Notes: generated from the letters alone by a model not told the origin. A stretch of 64,000 nt of DNA from Hyaloperonospora brassicae (GCA_947650285.1 CANTFL010000535.1:1-64000), one strand, 5' to 3'. Shown: positions 30,163 to 43,426, counted from the first letter of the stretch. A program made the numbers and translations.

Positions 30163-32830
30163 ATGATGCATGTGCCCGAATCTTCTGTCGACTCTGTATT
30201 TTACCGTGTGCTTCTTGAATAGAATACCAGGATCAAGATTATCCGGGATTGAAGCGTCCGGGGTAGAGGGATCGCCGTAGACGCGTGAAATAAATGGAAC
30301 CCCGAAATATCAGAGTTACGGGAGGGCTCCGTTACCAAAAAGTAAAAAAAGGCAACCGCTCGCTCGATCTGGAATATTAAACTCGACATATCTTGAAGTT
30401 TTCTTGAGGAACAAAGAGGACCGTGCTTTGAAGCATGATTTGAAAGGTATATAATTTTCCGTCAAAACCGAACAAAATCTATCTGAGACCACTATTGTAT
30501 TTCCAACGAAGAAAGAGGCCAATGTGTCATGGACAAATTATGCAGCGTAGAAGCTTGAGCAACGTGATAGCGCCATGATAGTCGAACATAGGTCGGCCAA
30601 AATTATGGAAGAAGGGGAGACGATGAAAGGTAGCAATTGGACCTTTTGACATAGGGGTACTATTGGAAGGCTCTCAAGACGATGCACAAGCAACCCGGTG
30701 CGACACATATTCAAGCCCAGGCTGGTCGGAAAGATTTGAGGCCCGATCATAAAACCATCGACAGCATCATAGACGCTGTAAGGGATTAACGGAATCACCC
30801 AACTGTGACGGGTGCAGGATTTGTCATGAGGGGTTTTGACGCGAAGAAGTTACTGGCTTGTATACAAGATTACGTGATTAAGGCGTATGTATCACGATAT
30901 TAAGAGATGCTTTCGTTTAAGGATGAATATAAAACCGAAGATCAAGCGCTTCCGGCGAACGCAGATACCCCAGACAGATCGTTGAGAGATGACTACAAGC
31001 GCAAATATCAATATTTTCTGGCAGTCGCAGATGTCCCAAGAGGCAATCATACTGGGCCATCGCAGTATAAATACGCCAATTCGGAGTTTAAATTGTATGG
31101 GCAACTCGTCTACGAAATCGCGTTGTGAGAACCAAGGATAAGTCGCGCTCGGCGGCTGCATGCACCGGAGAAGATGTAAGCCCGAAGATCCTAGGACCAC
31201 TACAGACGTATGCTAAAGCTGCCATGATGCCTCATTATCAAGAGCAACGTTAACAAGCTCGCTAAGAAGTCTATGTGAGTCAGACTGTAAAAGATTCATG
31301 AAAGCGAAACACATGTATTACAGATGTGGAGATGGAATCGGTCGGATTGCGCCAATACAGATCGGAAACATATTACCCTGAAGGAGTATACCCAGAAGCC
31401 ATCGATCAAGACTATCGCAGACGGTTACGATTAGCAGATACGGAAACAGCACCGGATGATGGACTTAGCGTCCCAAGGATTCGGATGTCTGTGATTGCGG
31501 ACCTGAAGCAATTTGACGAAAAAGACAGTAATACAGTTTGGACCAGGTGCTGAATCAGCAAGGTCAAGCCCGCATTGCTAAGCCACCAACCCCAGATTAG
31601 AAAAAGTGCGTAGTGATCGATGTTCTTTTCACGGGCCCCGCACGGAACTGGTTTACCCAGATGAGCCGATCTACTCTTCGCTCATGGAACGACCTTCTAG
31701 ACTTTTTTTCGTACCATATGGACGCAATTGTATGTCGGTAGGAACGCCTTATTACTATGCAAAGAATCGAATAAAGGAAAGCCATTGGAATGTCAGTATC
31801 GTATGAACGTCGAGGTGATAGATATAAATATACGTAATTCTAGACGGATCGCGGGATGTACGTCGTAAACATGTAAAACACTTCAATCGACGCCTGATGA
31901 TCGCGATCTGGCTAGAAAATTCTCTTTCCAAGGGTTAAATGACGCAGATGAGATGGAAATGATGTTAAGCGATTACCTGCGAGTGGATACATACATTTTT
32001 TCATCTACAGGATCAAACAAGTTCCAATCACAGCCTACACCACCTTTCCCCCACCAACAGCGAATCCAGCTCGTGCAGTGAGAGCCTTCTGTGTGCAGAT
32101 CGAGGACATTGGACCATTTTCACATCTCAGCGGATCGGACAGGATAGAGAAACCACGGAATGTTTTTGTGGCCACGACCTTAGATCGCATGAAGAATTTG
32201 TGAGATCAAGGTGCGGATCTGGGTACGAAGCGTATGGAAGGGAGTGCGTATAGCTTCGTTATGATTAAAGCGTGCACCCACTGCGGGTCGAACAGGCATG
32301 CAAACTTGGGTGATAGAAGCGATGGATGTGCTAGAAGTGTGGTCGCAAAGGACATCCATCGGACAAGTGCCTGCACGTGTGTGCAGCTTGTGAAAAAATA
32401 CATGACTGAGGCAAGTGCCCCATGGAGAAGTTCCACAATCTGATCAGCAAGTAGCACTATATGCCTAGCAAGTTTGGCGACATGTTCCCACCAACTGTCG
32501 AGGAGATGTTACACTAGGACGCTCCACAGGTTTCAATCTGGTATGAACCGAGAGTTCTAGGCGTTTCAGTAATGAATTTGTTTAAAAGAAAAAAGATCAA
32601 GAGCTAAATGAATTTTTTATCGAATTCGAACGTTACTATACGTGGTAATTCTACTTTTATTACTCCATTTTCAGGTGTAAAAAGAGTGGATGAATATAGT
32701 TGATCTCCTATGAGAATGAAACTTGATCTCGCCCGAGGGGATTCGCGCGGTATTGGAAGTATCATATAACGGGAAAGTAATTAAAATATGCCAAGGCAGT
32801 AGGCAAAATAAATAACGAGAAGACCACCAT
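30163..32830 (+). pseudogene. Family-C gag, decayed
   Basis: Reads MMHVPESS at the start, parallel to MVRVPGSS in the young copy. The capsid region includes the stretch near 31490 (SVIADLKQFDEKD), which matches 54630-54690 and 58590-58650. The nucleocapsid zinc-knuckle region lies near 32270-32450. Many stops. Confidence 0.7.
30164..30180 (+). promoter_or_regulatory. Primer-binding site, family C
   Basis: TGATGCATGTGCCCGAA aligns with TGGTGCGCGTGCCCGGA at 57530 and TGGAGCGCGTGCCCGGA at 53332. An ATG formed with the preceding A starts the Gag frame in all three copies. Confidence 0.65.
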
Positions 32831-34080
32831 ATTTATTGATCCGGGGCAGTAATCTCACTTATAGACACTACATTTGCTCGTAAGGTAGGTTGTGTGATTG
32901 ATGAGAGTCGGACGCAGAACTGCGTCGGGATCGAAGTAAATGCCTACATTTAGGTGGGAGCAACCCAGATAGATGTAAGCCGAATGAATAGCTGTTCTAA
33001 TACTTCGACGTATGGGTTGGGGATCAAGCGGAAAAAGAAGCCATACTGGGTATGGGCTTATTGTTCCGGCATAATCAATTTGTATATGGCCCATGAGACA
33101 CTTAACCTGCCGAGGGAAGTCCAAATCGGATTGGCAGGACGGAGACAAATGTACAGATTGAACACATCGACGATCGTATATAACGATCGCCATTTAAATT
33201 TTTAACCGGCTAGTCGACCGAAGTTTAGACCGAGATCAATCCCCCGAAATCTTAAGTTTGGTTGAGGCTACATGTGGCTTTGGTGCCTACGGTCACGGCC
33301 GGACCGGGCGAAAATATGTTTATGCAGGTTACCAACACAGATACACAATAGGGTGCTTAATTATGGCGCCCCTTTGCCCTAATTGATGTGAGATAACATC
33401 AAACCTCGATATCCAGCATACGCGTCGGTTGGATCGAGACGATATTACGAATGACAGATTATAGCATATGAATCTACGGTAGAGCTGGAGGCGGAAGAGA
33501 TTGTAAATACGCAAGACCACTCGTAGACCATCCGGTATATACAAGAATGACGCCAGTTTTATCTCGATCATAGAAAGAGGCAGAGGACGTCGAAGACCCA
33601 GGAGATTTCGAGGCGCGATCTAGGTCGAGCTGCGACGACGACAGAGAATGGAGATCGACGAAATAGACATGTGCGATTACATATGCGTGTAAGACCCGAG
33701 GATGATTAGGCGAGGGGGTTAGAAGTAGAACCGCTTATTCGTTACAAAGACCGACCATTCATCAATCAGACGAGTTCGAAGCGGAAGATAGTAAGATACA
33801 AGATCGTGAACAGCAGATCCGCCAATATCGACTATCTTAAGAAGCCGGTAAAGTTACAGACGGCGGTGACGCGAAGGAAGAAGATCCACAATCTCCACCA
33901 GTATATTATCATAGATGAGACGAGTTAAATGTTGAAGATGTCGAGCAATTCCTGGTGGTCCATAAGAGGTAGAAACTTTGTCGACAGAGGATTATTGATG
34001 ATGTTCAAATTGGAGATCCTAATGTTATAATAACCGAAGATCAAGAGAGGTTGCAACAGTTGATACGGAAGAGCAAGCAT
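32831..34080 (+). pseudogene. Family-C protease and linker, decayed
   Basis: DTTFARKVGCVIDESRTQ near 32860 and the frame at 32954-33205 (ending in the LPREVQIGLAGRR stretch) are recognisable parts of the retropepsin-like region of this family. The rest is a linker with stops. Confidence 0.55.
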
Positions 34081-35030
34081 TTTTGATTAAATAAGGTAAT
34101 TCTTTACTCCATGCCGCGCTGTGTGGTATGCGAGATCGATGTCGGTGGAAAGAATTTGATTGCACAGCGTGTACGGACGGTTGCTCCCAACTTCCAAGCT
34201 AAATTGGCAAACCTCAAAAGTGCGTTTTTGACGGTAAGGATTTTTGATCTTCGATATTGCCATGGACATCGCTAATATTCATGATATCAAAGAAAAACGG
34301 CGAGGACATCGGGTTATATATTGATGTTGGGCAGGTCAATCATCTAACACGGATGATGGTTTTACTCATGCCCCTTATCAGCGATCGGCTGCAAGATATG
34401 GACAAGGAAATGTGGTACTCTTTTTTGGATATGAATATTGAAATATGATTGGTGTAAATGACCAAAAGGACTAGGATAATAAATGCGTTCATTGTTTCTT
34501 TCGGTCTTTTTAAGTGATAAAGGGTGCCGTCGGATTAAAGAACACTCTACAGATTTACCAGCGATTGATTTACAACGCTTTGTACGGATACTAAATACCG
34601 GCGAGAATATGAAATTAACCGCAACGGGTCAGCCCCAGTTGACAGACGTGTTTACGGAAGGAGACCCAGTGACAGATCGACAGCCGTCAGTTCTAGGCAG
34701 ATAATCCTTCATTAATGACATACTGATTCGTGCGATAACGTGAGCCTAGTTTATGACAAGGTGTAACGATTGATATCGGTGTGCGATAAATGAAATTTAT
34801 CAATCAGCCTGGCCAAACGATTCATGGTACCGGCCTAAAGTAGATTAGCCTACTCACAAGTTATCAGAAGCTATGTTAGAAACTCACCCTATAGATCTCG
34901 TAATAATTTAAATCTTAATTTTTCTGCGTCGTTGCTTCTATGCAGTCATTTTTGGGCAGTTTGAATTTTGTAGCAAATTCATCGAGAATTTTGCGATGTA
35001 CGCATCAGTGCTATACGATTTTGGAATGAC
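34081..35030 (+). pseudogene. Family-C reverse transcriptase, decayed
   Basis: 34257-34448 reads SKKNGEDIGLYIDVGQVN and MVLLMPLISDRLQDMDK (fingers/palm of gypsy RT). 34483-34704 continues through a stop-laden palm. The YxDD box is near 34710-34730 but not intact. Confidence 0.65.
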
Positions 35031-36600
35031 AAACTTCTTCGAGATCAGCCAAATAGACTACAGTGATGCAACAAGCACAAAGCCGATCAAAGAGGCCCAC
35101 GATAAACTATGGAGGAACGTAAAGAGCGCGATCCAAAAGAAGGAGCACGTTGGAAGAAGGCTGCGAATGCAGTGAACATATTGAACGCCAAGGTCGCAAT
35201 CACTTTAATCCTCAAACATTTTTTTTCAGATCGAATCGCGGTAATTGTAGTGTATATAAGCAAGTGGGCGGGATCGGCGTCACTTTTGCAGGAATACGAT
35301 GGTGCATACTGGAGATGAAAAATGTGAGACGCACGCTCAAGCCTAATGAGATTAAGAATGACATGGTGGAAAAAGTGGTGTTAGCCCTGATTTAATTTGT
35401 TATGTATGCTGCAATATGTTGATACTTCGGGAGATCAAAGTATTTACTCGAAATTTGGACCATGATTGGCTTGTACAATCTTTAGGTATGAATAAAGGAC
35501 CGAAGAGATGGCCCGCTTTGTTGTCGGGTTTGACTTTGGAAGTCAGTAGATGTTAGAGAGGAGAATATAGATATTCGGTAATCTTGCAGCCGGTATAAAT
35601 TTTCGATGCTAGGAGGACGAGATGCTAATCGCTATCGCTCTAAGGAGAAAACCGAGACTTCCTATATCAATGCCACCGCATACGGTGGAAGAAGGTAAGG
35701 AACTTTCAGGGATCAATTTCGACGGATCAGGTCGAATTAAAGGAAGTGCGGGGCGTACAGCGCGAATTTGTGAAAGCTTCCGTTATGGACTGTTGTGGAA
35801 GCTGCATCCAAATTTGCGATGGATTGAACAGTGAAAGCAGATGGATGTCGCGGTTTATGTTTTAGTGCCTTATTTTCGATTTATTGATTAAACAAATTTC
35901 GGAGAGGGGTCATCATATGCGGCAATTCTAACCTCATGATAAGCCTGAAGCGGGGTGAGGTTGATTGCAAGGCGCCGAGGCTACAGATGTTTCGATAGAG
36001 AGCAATGCAAATGCTCCAGTCGTGGCCAAATCAAGACTTTCTACATATTAGGCGGGAATGAAACCACAGTGCAGATTGATTGGCAAGTTAAGCTTTGCAA
36101 CAGGAGACGGATACGATCGTCACTTCTGGCTCAGATATACAAAACTGAATATTGTGAAAACATTTCAATAAATTGATAGTCCCAAAAACACCAGATTGGT
36201 TAAACATTTGGCTGTGATCACTCGATCGGCGTTGCAAAGACGCAGGTGGTCCGAGGTGATACACGAGTAGGTGGTGAAATTATATTCGGATCGAGCGGAT
36301 CAAGCAGACACAAGAGAGGTAAAGTTGGATCGCTCACATGAAGAAGTCTTACTAATAATGTGACCCAGATGGGTGAAGAAGATGCAAAAATGTATTCTCG
36401 AATTCCTCCAGATTATGGGGCAAACGAGAATTCGCTGCTTTTTTCTGTCTTCGATCGTCTGGGTTATCAGAAGATCGTCGTAGATGATCTGCCTCGTGGT
36501 GCCCAAGTTGTTGCAGCGAGACGTTTTGCATTAAAACCACTCAAGGTTGGAACGGGGTCACGAAGGGTTCGGAAGAATGTATTAGCGGATCCGATTTTAT
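35031..36600 (+). pseudogene. Family-C RNase H region, decayed
   Basis: 35109-35318 reads AKVAITLILKHF then VVYISKWAGSASLLQEYDGA, the tether/RNase H start. 35622-35834 has ISMPPHTVEEGKEL and INFDGSGRIKGSAG, a second RNase H-like start. Downstream frames to 36600 are unassigned. Confidence 0.55.
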
Positions 36601-37690
36601 TTCGATCAAAGAGGGTTATGTCGGAAGGTTCAGCAGTTTGTGTCTAAGTGTATGGATTTGTACTACTGATAAAGGCTAACCCTCTATCCGTAGGAAATCA
36701 CCATTCAACGTGCAAACTACATACCCATATCAGATATTACAATGAATCACATACTCTCTCTTCCCAAGTTGTTCAAAACGAACACAAAGTTACTGTTTAT
36801 CGATGTACCCATTATCGAATTATGTGGTGGCTAGAGCAAGTGCATCGAGAAAAACGAACGACGATTGCAGAGGGATTAAGGAGTGCGCGTTTCGGAGGTT
36901 TAAAGCATATAAATTGATACGACAAGGTCGGGAATTTAATCCATTTCCAATTTCATCCAGGCAGGTAACGAGATAGCAGGACAGAAGCATCTTGCTAATT
37001 TGTCTTAGTACTTCAAGCGAATGGCACAGCAGAATTCATAGTACAGACGCTGACTTGATGCATTAAGATGTATGTCGCAGATGTGAATCAAAAGTATCGA
37101 GATGACCACGCAAACGATTGAAGTTTGAAATCAATACAACACAAGATCGTGTTTTCAGAGGTACTTCGCTCCACCTGATCCACGGCTGGGATTGGGGTCA
37201 ACTTTGGAGGCAACTCAACCACTGGGAAGCACAAAGACACTGGATTAGAACCACATTGACGTTGATAGAACATTCAGCGTCAGTAGAAAAGAAGCTAGAT
37301 TGATGGTGAATGATCGGCTTAAGATTACGATTCGAGTTCCAGCAGATCAACAAAATGCAGATAAAGATCCGCATATTATAAATTGTGGGACGTAAATGTG
37401 GCTCTTTTTGGATAAAGTCAAGGATGGGTACGTCCGCCAGTTTGCATACATGTAACACGGACCATTTTGAAAGGCGTAACTCTGCGGAGTCCAAGCGGTT
37501 CGATCAGTGATTGGAGAAAATCTATATAGATTTTTTTTGGTCGTGCACGTCTCCAAGTTAAAACAGGTGGTGACATTCCTAGATCGGTCGAATGGTGGAC
37601 TAATACTCGAAAACGGGAATCGCGTCGATCTTAATGAATCTATCTTGCCGAAGGACAGTTACAAGATCGAGTTGGATGCTGATGTATAAG
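36601..37690 (+). pseudogene. Family-C integrase, decayed
   Basis: 36648-36917 corresponds to the integrase N-terminal and core part (YRCTHYRIMWWLEQV). 37118-37303 has TTQDRVFRGTSLHLIHGWD, the C-terminal core. 37507-37689 has YRFFLVVHVSKLKQVVTF, the GPY/SH3 tail also seen intact at 60930-61000. Confidence 0.65.
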
Positions 37691-37890
37691 AATTGAAGGA
37701 GACTTTTGATGTGCGATCAAGACTTTAGACTCCCTAAGGTCGGATACAAAAACAGTAATTGGTGCGGTTGAAGGACCACGACGTTCCTAACAAAATTGAC
37801 GAAGCCGATCTGAACTGCAAAGCGGTGCTAATACAGTTTCATCAAGATCTAGCGATCGAAATCGTTTTTAAGTGATGCAATCTGAAGAAG
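37691..37890 (+). pseudogene. Chromodomain remnant, family C
   Basis: ELKETFDVRS then, near 37850, SSDRNRF match the chromodomain ends read at 61106-61294 (RTEDVRSGRK and DRASRNRF). Confidence 0.45.
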
Positions 37891-40655
37891 CAAAGATCAA
37901 CATTTAAATGGAATGGAGCGTTCGACGTACAAGGGGGGTATGAGAATGTCGATGCGCTATATGTGACGTGAGTGACGACCATCTTCCGCGGATACCCGAT
38001 CGCGGCTGAAAAGCCGATGAGGTAGAAACAACAATATCCTTAACAAGGGCACTAGATAAGGGAACGAGGTGATATTATTTATACATATGGAAACTAAGTT
38101 AATCAACATATCCATTACACAGGAAAGAACTTACCGGGCTACCCTAACATCAAGAATTCGGGTTAAATCAAAGGCAAATAACGATATGGTATCTTCATGG
38201 CTCATCTGCCTCCAGCTAGGACAGAGTTGTCGACAAATCGGAACGGCTCGTGTTTGACTGTCGAAAATTGGATACCACGATAGCACGTCTTTCAAGGCGG
38301 GAAAATGCAAGAACAAGAGATCAAGCAGAATATCCAGATCGCAGTAGCCCGCAATCATACCTTTGAGAATTACTCGAAGGATCGACTTCCACCGTGCTTT
38401 AGGGTGTAATCGTCTCTGTTTCCTCTGCTGGCAGGATATAGCAAGATTAAATAGATCAAATCGCTGCTCTCGGGATAAAAAGATCCCATCGATCGTTTAC
38501 CATAGGTATTGACGAATCCGATCGTCATATAGTCGGCACAGGAAGCGAAAAAATTAAACTACCCAACAGGACGGAAGGGTATCGAAGCGATCTGCGGATA
38601 GGCACTCCATCAAGGTGTTGAGGCATAAAGCGTCTCGATCGGAGCATCGGCACCAGTCCAGGGTCCTATTTAGCTGGGACGTGTGAAATGTTGCTTGCCT
38701 TCATCGTCGGAAACGGACGCCGTTTCGACTTGACAGAGTGTTAAAAGAATTGAACAACATTCAACTCGACCCCGCTTACCCGGAAGATCCTTCGTGCCGA
38801 CTAAGACATGCAGAAAGCAAGAGATTCAATCGCGATCCCGGCATCCCGGGATTTACTACAGACCAATCGCTCTTAACGCAATGTAGATGCCCATAGTGGT
38901 ACTGCGTCAACAACTGTTTGACGGATGCACGTGGGCTGTCAGTGATGCTGATCGCTGCCTCGGAATCAATCGAACCCCCGCCAGGGCAAATTATCCGCGC
39001 AGCCGCCTCTGGCTTACCAGAATAATCTAAGACGATCAAGGCGATAACTGGTCCGGCTATATTTTGAAATCAGACGCCGGATGGCTCAAGACGAGAAAAA
39101 GATCGCGAGCCAGAAGCGCCACACGAGTCGGGTCTTCAACCTCAGTGTTTTCCTCATCTTCAGCCGCAGGCGGTGAAAACGACGTAGTCAGAACTTGCCA
39201 GGCTTGCGGGCAAAGCGAGCGGTCGCGAGATCGGGGTGGGTCTTGGGATCACACGATCTCTCCGATAAATCGAATATTATGGATGGTGGGGTAGAGATCG
39301 AAGATCGAGTGACTCTCTTGGGGACGGGCTGTGCCCGTAAAGTTACTTATCCACGCAGACGTTTGAGGCTTGGCAACGCGAGATCGAAATGGTTGTGAGA
39401 ACCCCGGAGATAGGATTAATTGGCGCCACTGTGGTCCAGATTTGTAAGAGATCACCATTCACTAACGACGTCATACGATCTTGCAACGTCCGATGATCGT
39501 AAACAGCGCGGTTCTGTTCAGCGGTATGGTTTGAAAACTCAAAGCGCAGTTGATCGAGCACGTAGTCGAGATCCAGCAACACGCATCTTTACCGCGCACG
39601 TTCTGAATATTGATCAGCAACGTTTGCCTTTTCCCGACGCAACTCGACTTGGAGTTCCTAAACGCGCTCGACACTGCAACGGAGCTTGTCTTGAGATCTG
39701 GAGTGCAATTTCTTGCATTGAGATGATGCGTCATACACTCGGTTAAGTCGATCGCAAATCTTATCACGCTAGACCAATAAGCGGTCTCCGGCCTCGTCCA
39801 TCTGCTTGAAAGTCTCGGCAATCTCGTAGACATTTTCTATTATAGAACATTGTTTTTTCGGAATGATTTCGATAAAAAAAATTTCAGGTCCTCGATCTAG
39901 GCGGATTTCTTTTGGATCTTCGCTTGAAAATTTGGCCATCCCCTCGGCAAAAATTTGTAGCCCGTTGCGACTCATTTCTGAGTCTCCTGCGCAGGGTAGC
40001 ATTCTTGACTAAAGCAAAATTCACGAACGGAGACTCGGAGGTGCAAAGCAAATGTAAGTCATTATTACATTTAACGATTCCGGGCGATCTGTCAAGCTTG
40101 TTCGACCTACATGTCCCCATAACGGCTCATAATCGTTTGTTGATGATGTAGTCGAAAGAAGAGGGAAACCATTATAATTCACCCCCATTAAAGTTAATTA
40201 CCGACGATGACCCAACGCGGACGCTAGGAAGCGGAAATGATATCGTGAACGCGACCGCAGGACGTCGTTGTTGGTATTAGGAGCGATCATAGCATGGATC
40301 GGAGACTAACTCGAGGTGGGATATAAACTTAAACTTGCCTTGAACGTGTCAATCGATGAGGCCATTGCGGTTGCTATTTAGTCATTGCACTCTACCAACA
40401 CAAGCGTGAGGGTGTCTGAACAGACAGAGCTGGAGGTTTACGAATAATCAACCACTAATGTATATGTAAATGGTTGAGACCCGAAACCATTGATCTAATA
40501 GAAATTATCACGATGGGTGGAATCCGATGTGGCACAAACCAGCATGTACAAAGCAAACTACGTATAATTAAAAAATATGTTTTGATAGCTGTAAAGGTGC
40601 AGAGGATGCAAAGCTAAGGCGACACCATTTGTCTACTACCACTGCAGGGGACGAT
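37891..40655. other. 3' internal region of old family-C element
   Basis: Apart from the antisense ORF at 39343-39975, this stretch has no recognisable sense-strand coding. Further minus-strand pieces (around 39060-39180, with an acidic AAEDEENTEVEDPT) may continue the antisense protein. A purine run AGGGGA near 40646-40651 is the candidate polypurine tract before the 3' LTR. Confidence 0.45.
39343..39975 (-). pseudogene. Antisense coiled-coil ORF of the old family-C element
   Basis: From an ATG at 39975 on the strand opposite pol, one reading frame runs for about 210 codons with only three stops. It starts MSRNGLQIFAEGMAKF and passes PEIFFIEIIPKKQ. It then becomes strongly helical and charged with heptad-like spacing (KKLHSRSQDKL, ELQVELRREKANVADQYSE, YVLDQLRFEF, HRTLQDRMTSLV). 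Stops follow LLV, VERV and SERAR. A chance antisense frame would not be expected to keep such a pattern. It lies between the chromodomain and the 3' LTR at 40656. Function unknown; comparable in place to the ORFs at 20402-21448 and 46392-47690. Confidence 0.6.
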
Positions 40656-41580
40656 TGTGGTAGAGTGATCGCGAGGTGTTATCGTTGCGTTGAGCGTGAA
40701 AGCCAGCAGATCGAAGGCGTCTGTTAACTTCGACAAAGATTCTGAAAAAGGAATTCGGACTGGAATGGGTGGCTATCGATATTGATTCGAATTATCGGTC
40801 TCGATCCTATCATTCGATCTCGATCTGTTGTGTACACGATCCCTTGGTATTTATCTGATCCCTCGATCTCGATCTGTTGTACATAAGTAGGCTATACGTC
40901 ACGCTAAAGTTTCATAGAAAATACACTTGGTGTAAACCACATAGGTACAAGGGGCCGACCTCTTGGGAAGGTGACGCGTGGCTTCGAAAGTCGTGTGACG
41001 GATAGGCCTATCGATCTGTTACTTTTTTGGATTTGAAAGATTAACATTAAACATATTTAATTGTGCTTTGAAGGACTTGGTCGCTTTCCATTTTGGGTTG
41101 AATCATTGGCCACCCAACGTCAAGAAAGTTGCATACTTTAATCAAGTTATATCCCTGGATTGTTTGGCCAGGGATCAATGAACGTCAACATAAACCCAAC
41201 TGCTACCGGGCGCTCCTAGCACGTAAAGAAAAGAGTGCAAGATCGCGAGAAGACTCATGGGGTCAAAAGGCTCTCAAATCAAGTAGCTACGTTCGACAAG
41301 GCGATCTCGTAGAGATCAAGGTAACGAATATCGAGCACCTTTCAAGTATATTCGCTATCGTGTGAAGGTTTCCACGATACAGCACCAATCCCAACCACGG
41401 TTACGCTTAACATCAACTCGAGTCCCCCTGGAAGTGTGCAATCCGCCTCACTGACAGGTACACAAAGTGAGCAAAGCATATAACACGGATTTGGAGTACC
41501 CCCTCCATTATATGGTTGTCCGAGTGCGTGTTGGGAATAAGAAAAAATCAATAACACAGCGATCATAACTCCACCGGACA
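40656..41580 (+). repeat. 3' LTR of old family-C element
   Basis: 925 bp, starting TGTGGTAGAG and ending CGGACA. See 29238 for comparison. Confidence 0.9.
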
Positions 41581-42415
41581 ACGTCGACAAAATCGGGTGG
41601 GTGACAGGCAGCAAAATTAATGTCGATTTAGTCAGGTAGACAACCTACTAGCCTGCTCATAACGAGCGTCTATATTACCGTGGCACGATAGACTCGGTTA
41701 TACTTGTAAACAATATTTTTATATTATGGCTGATAATAATAATGAAAATGGCTGGGTGGCAAGAAAAGGAATCAAAAACCTGCGAGACCAAATTTGGATG
41801 CTTCTGTATATTTAATATAACCTGCCAAACTTCCCGAAACTCTATACACCGCAGCACTAATCATCATGAAATAATAAACGCATATGACGACTCACATGTA
41901 GACGGGGGCTGAACAGCGACTGTAAATTTATTGGTGAAGTCTTGCATCAGATGGGCACAGAGAAAGGTAGGTATGGCTGAAAAAATGATCGTTGCACTTC
42001 TTCGGTATCGAACGGTGGGCGCAACAATCCTTTATATGGACGATTTTCTGATTGATAAGGGTGGATATTTGTCGACAATGAAATTAAATAAGGGTATATG
42101 TCTCGTGGCATGAAGCATATTAGATTAGGTGTAAGATTTTTCATGTCAAGCAAGTAGAGCGTTAAAATAATCCTTGGGTCGTGTGACAACGAATATACTG
42201 CCGAAAACGATATGTGCATAAGTATTTCTGGCCTGGTGCAATGGAAGATGCAATATATGTTAAAACCGCATGTATATTATAATTATTGGATGCACCCACC
42301 TTTAGTATAAAAATTTGTGATGCAAGCCTAATACCCATCGCGTTCGAATATTGGTAGGAAATATTTGTTCCTGTACTGAAGGGTACTAGTCAAGTTGCAG
42401 TGGTTTGCTGCTTTC
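41581..42415 (+). pseudogene. Retroelement fragment with YMDD box and integrase zinc-finger-like segment
   Basis: 41931-42113 contains VGATILYMDDFL, a reverse-transcriptase catalytic box. About 170 bp later, KYFWPGAMEDAIYV resembles the H2C2 region of integrases (the usual Y-x-W-P-G-M). The distance between the two is too short for an intact element, so there is an internal deletion. The family is not clear: gypsy or DIRS-like. The first 300 bp hold nothing recognisable. Confidence 0.4.
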
Positions 42416-43220
42416 TTGACAGCTTTTACGATAAACACCTCGTTATCTAAATGCTAGGCCTGTTGAGCACTTTGCTAGTAAAGCAAAGCTACCTACTCCC
42501 TTTTATCGACAGTTAATGAATGTGGCTAATGCGGCATTTTATTGATCGCTGTCAAGATCCTCCAACATGGAGCTGACAGCGGTGTCGCTAACGGGAAAAA
42601 AATACTATCAACCGCAGTACATTTGATATTACTAAAATTGTTAAAGCCTTCATGCCAGGTGTAATATCCTTCCTCTTTTAATTTCGTCTTCATGATGGAT
42701 GCGTTGATCTTAACCGTTGAACGGACCACTGAGTACTACCATATATAACAGATCACCTTATTACCTATCACTCGAAATTTCTTTCATGATTTTTAACACA
42801 AATGTAGGCCCTTTTTAGACGTCACAAACAATTGATCTGTAAAAGAGCGCGAGGTAGAGAGTAGCGCAAAGGAAGCTCAGCGTAAAGTTAAAGTAAAACT
42901 GAATATATCATAACATCTTACTTGTTGACCAACTCTCTTAATCCTAGATTAATTATGTATACTAAATTCTACTAGTTAGATTTCTCGCACACCACCTATT
43001 GCGCGCGTCGAGCAGCGATTACATGTTTATTTTATGGTTAAATACTCGGCTAATATAAATCGACAAGTGGAGCTGCAGAAAACAAAGTACCTTTCCTGTG
43101 AATTTATTTATCAATTTTGCCTGGACCAAGTACTGTGGATGAATGATTTACTTCGATAATATTCACATATATATATTTTCTATATCAATGACTAAAAAGG
43201 GGCTCACCTCTTTTCAGAAG
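42416..43220 (-). mobile_element. Decayed 5' end of a family-B-like gypsy element (LTR and Gag start)
   Basis: The minus strand has the LTR core (complement of ACCACCTATTGCGCGCGTCG at about 42991) and a start near 43205. It is followed leftward by a Gag start at 42526-42729 (YYTWHEGFNNFSNIKC) homologous to YHVTREGFAHFSDLER at 44103-44411. Confidence 0.5.
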
Positions 43221-43426
43221 AAATGCTAACGGCGAACCGATGTAGCTGTCATGTAATACGCGACGGACGCATATTATCGGTAACGTTACTAGAAAGAGCA
43301 TAATAGATCTTGGATCCTGAGTATCTAATTAAATACGGTGGATCGGAATATCTACTTAATTGCTGGTCCGAGAACTCAAGTCGATCGAGTTGGGTCTTAT
43401 TATGCACCACAGTCGGGATCGTGGCA

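Larger units (their letters stand above)
29238..41580 (+). mobile_element. Old Ty3/gypsy family-C element, 12.3 kb, with paired LTRs
   Basis: The LTRs are exactly 925 bp each (29238-30162 and 40656-41580). The internal order is gag, protease, RT, RNase H, integrase, chromodomain, then about 2.7 kb with an antisense ORF. The coding regions are riddled with stops and frame shifts. No clear target duplication remains (CGAC before, ACGT after). Inserted in the remnant family-A copy. Confidence 0.85.
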
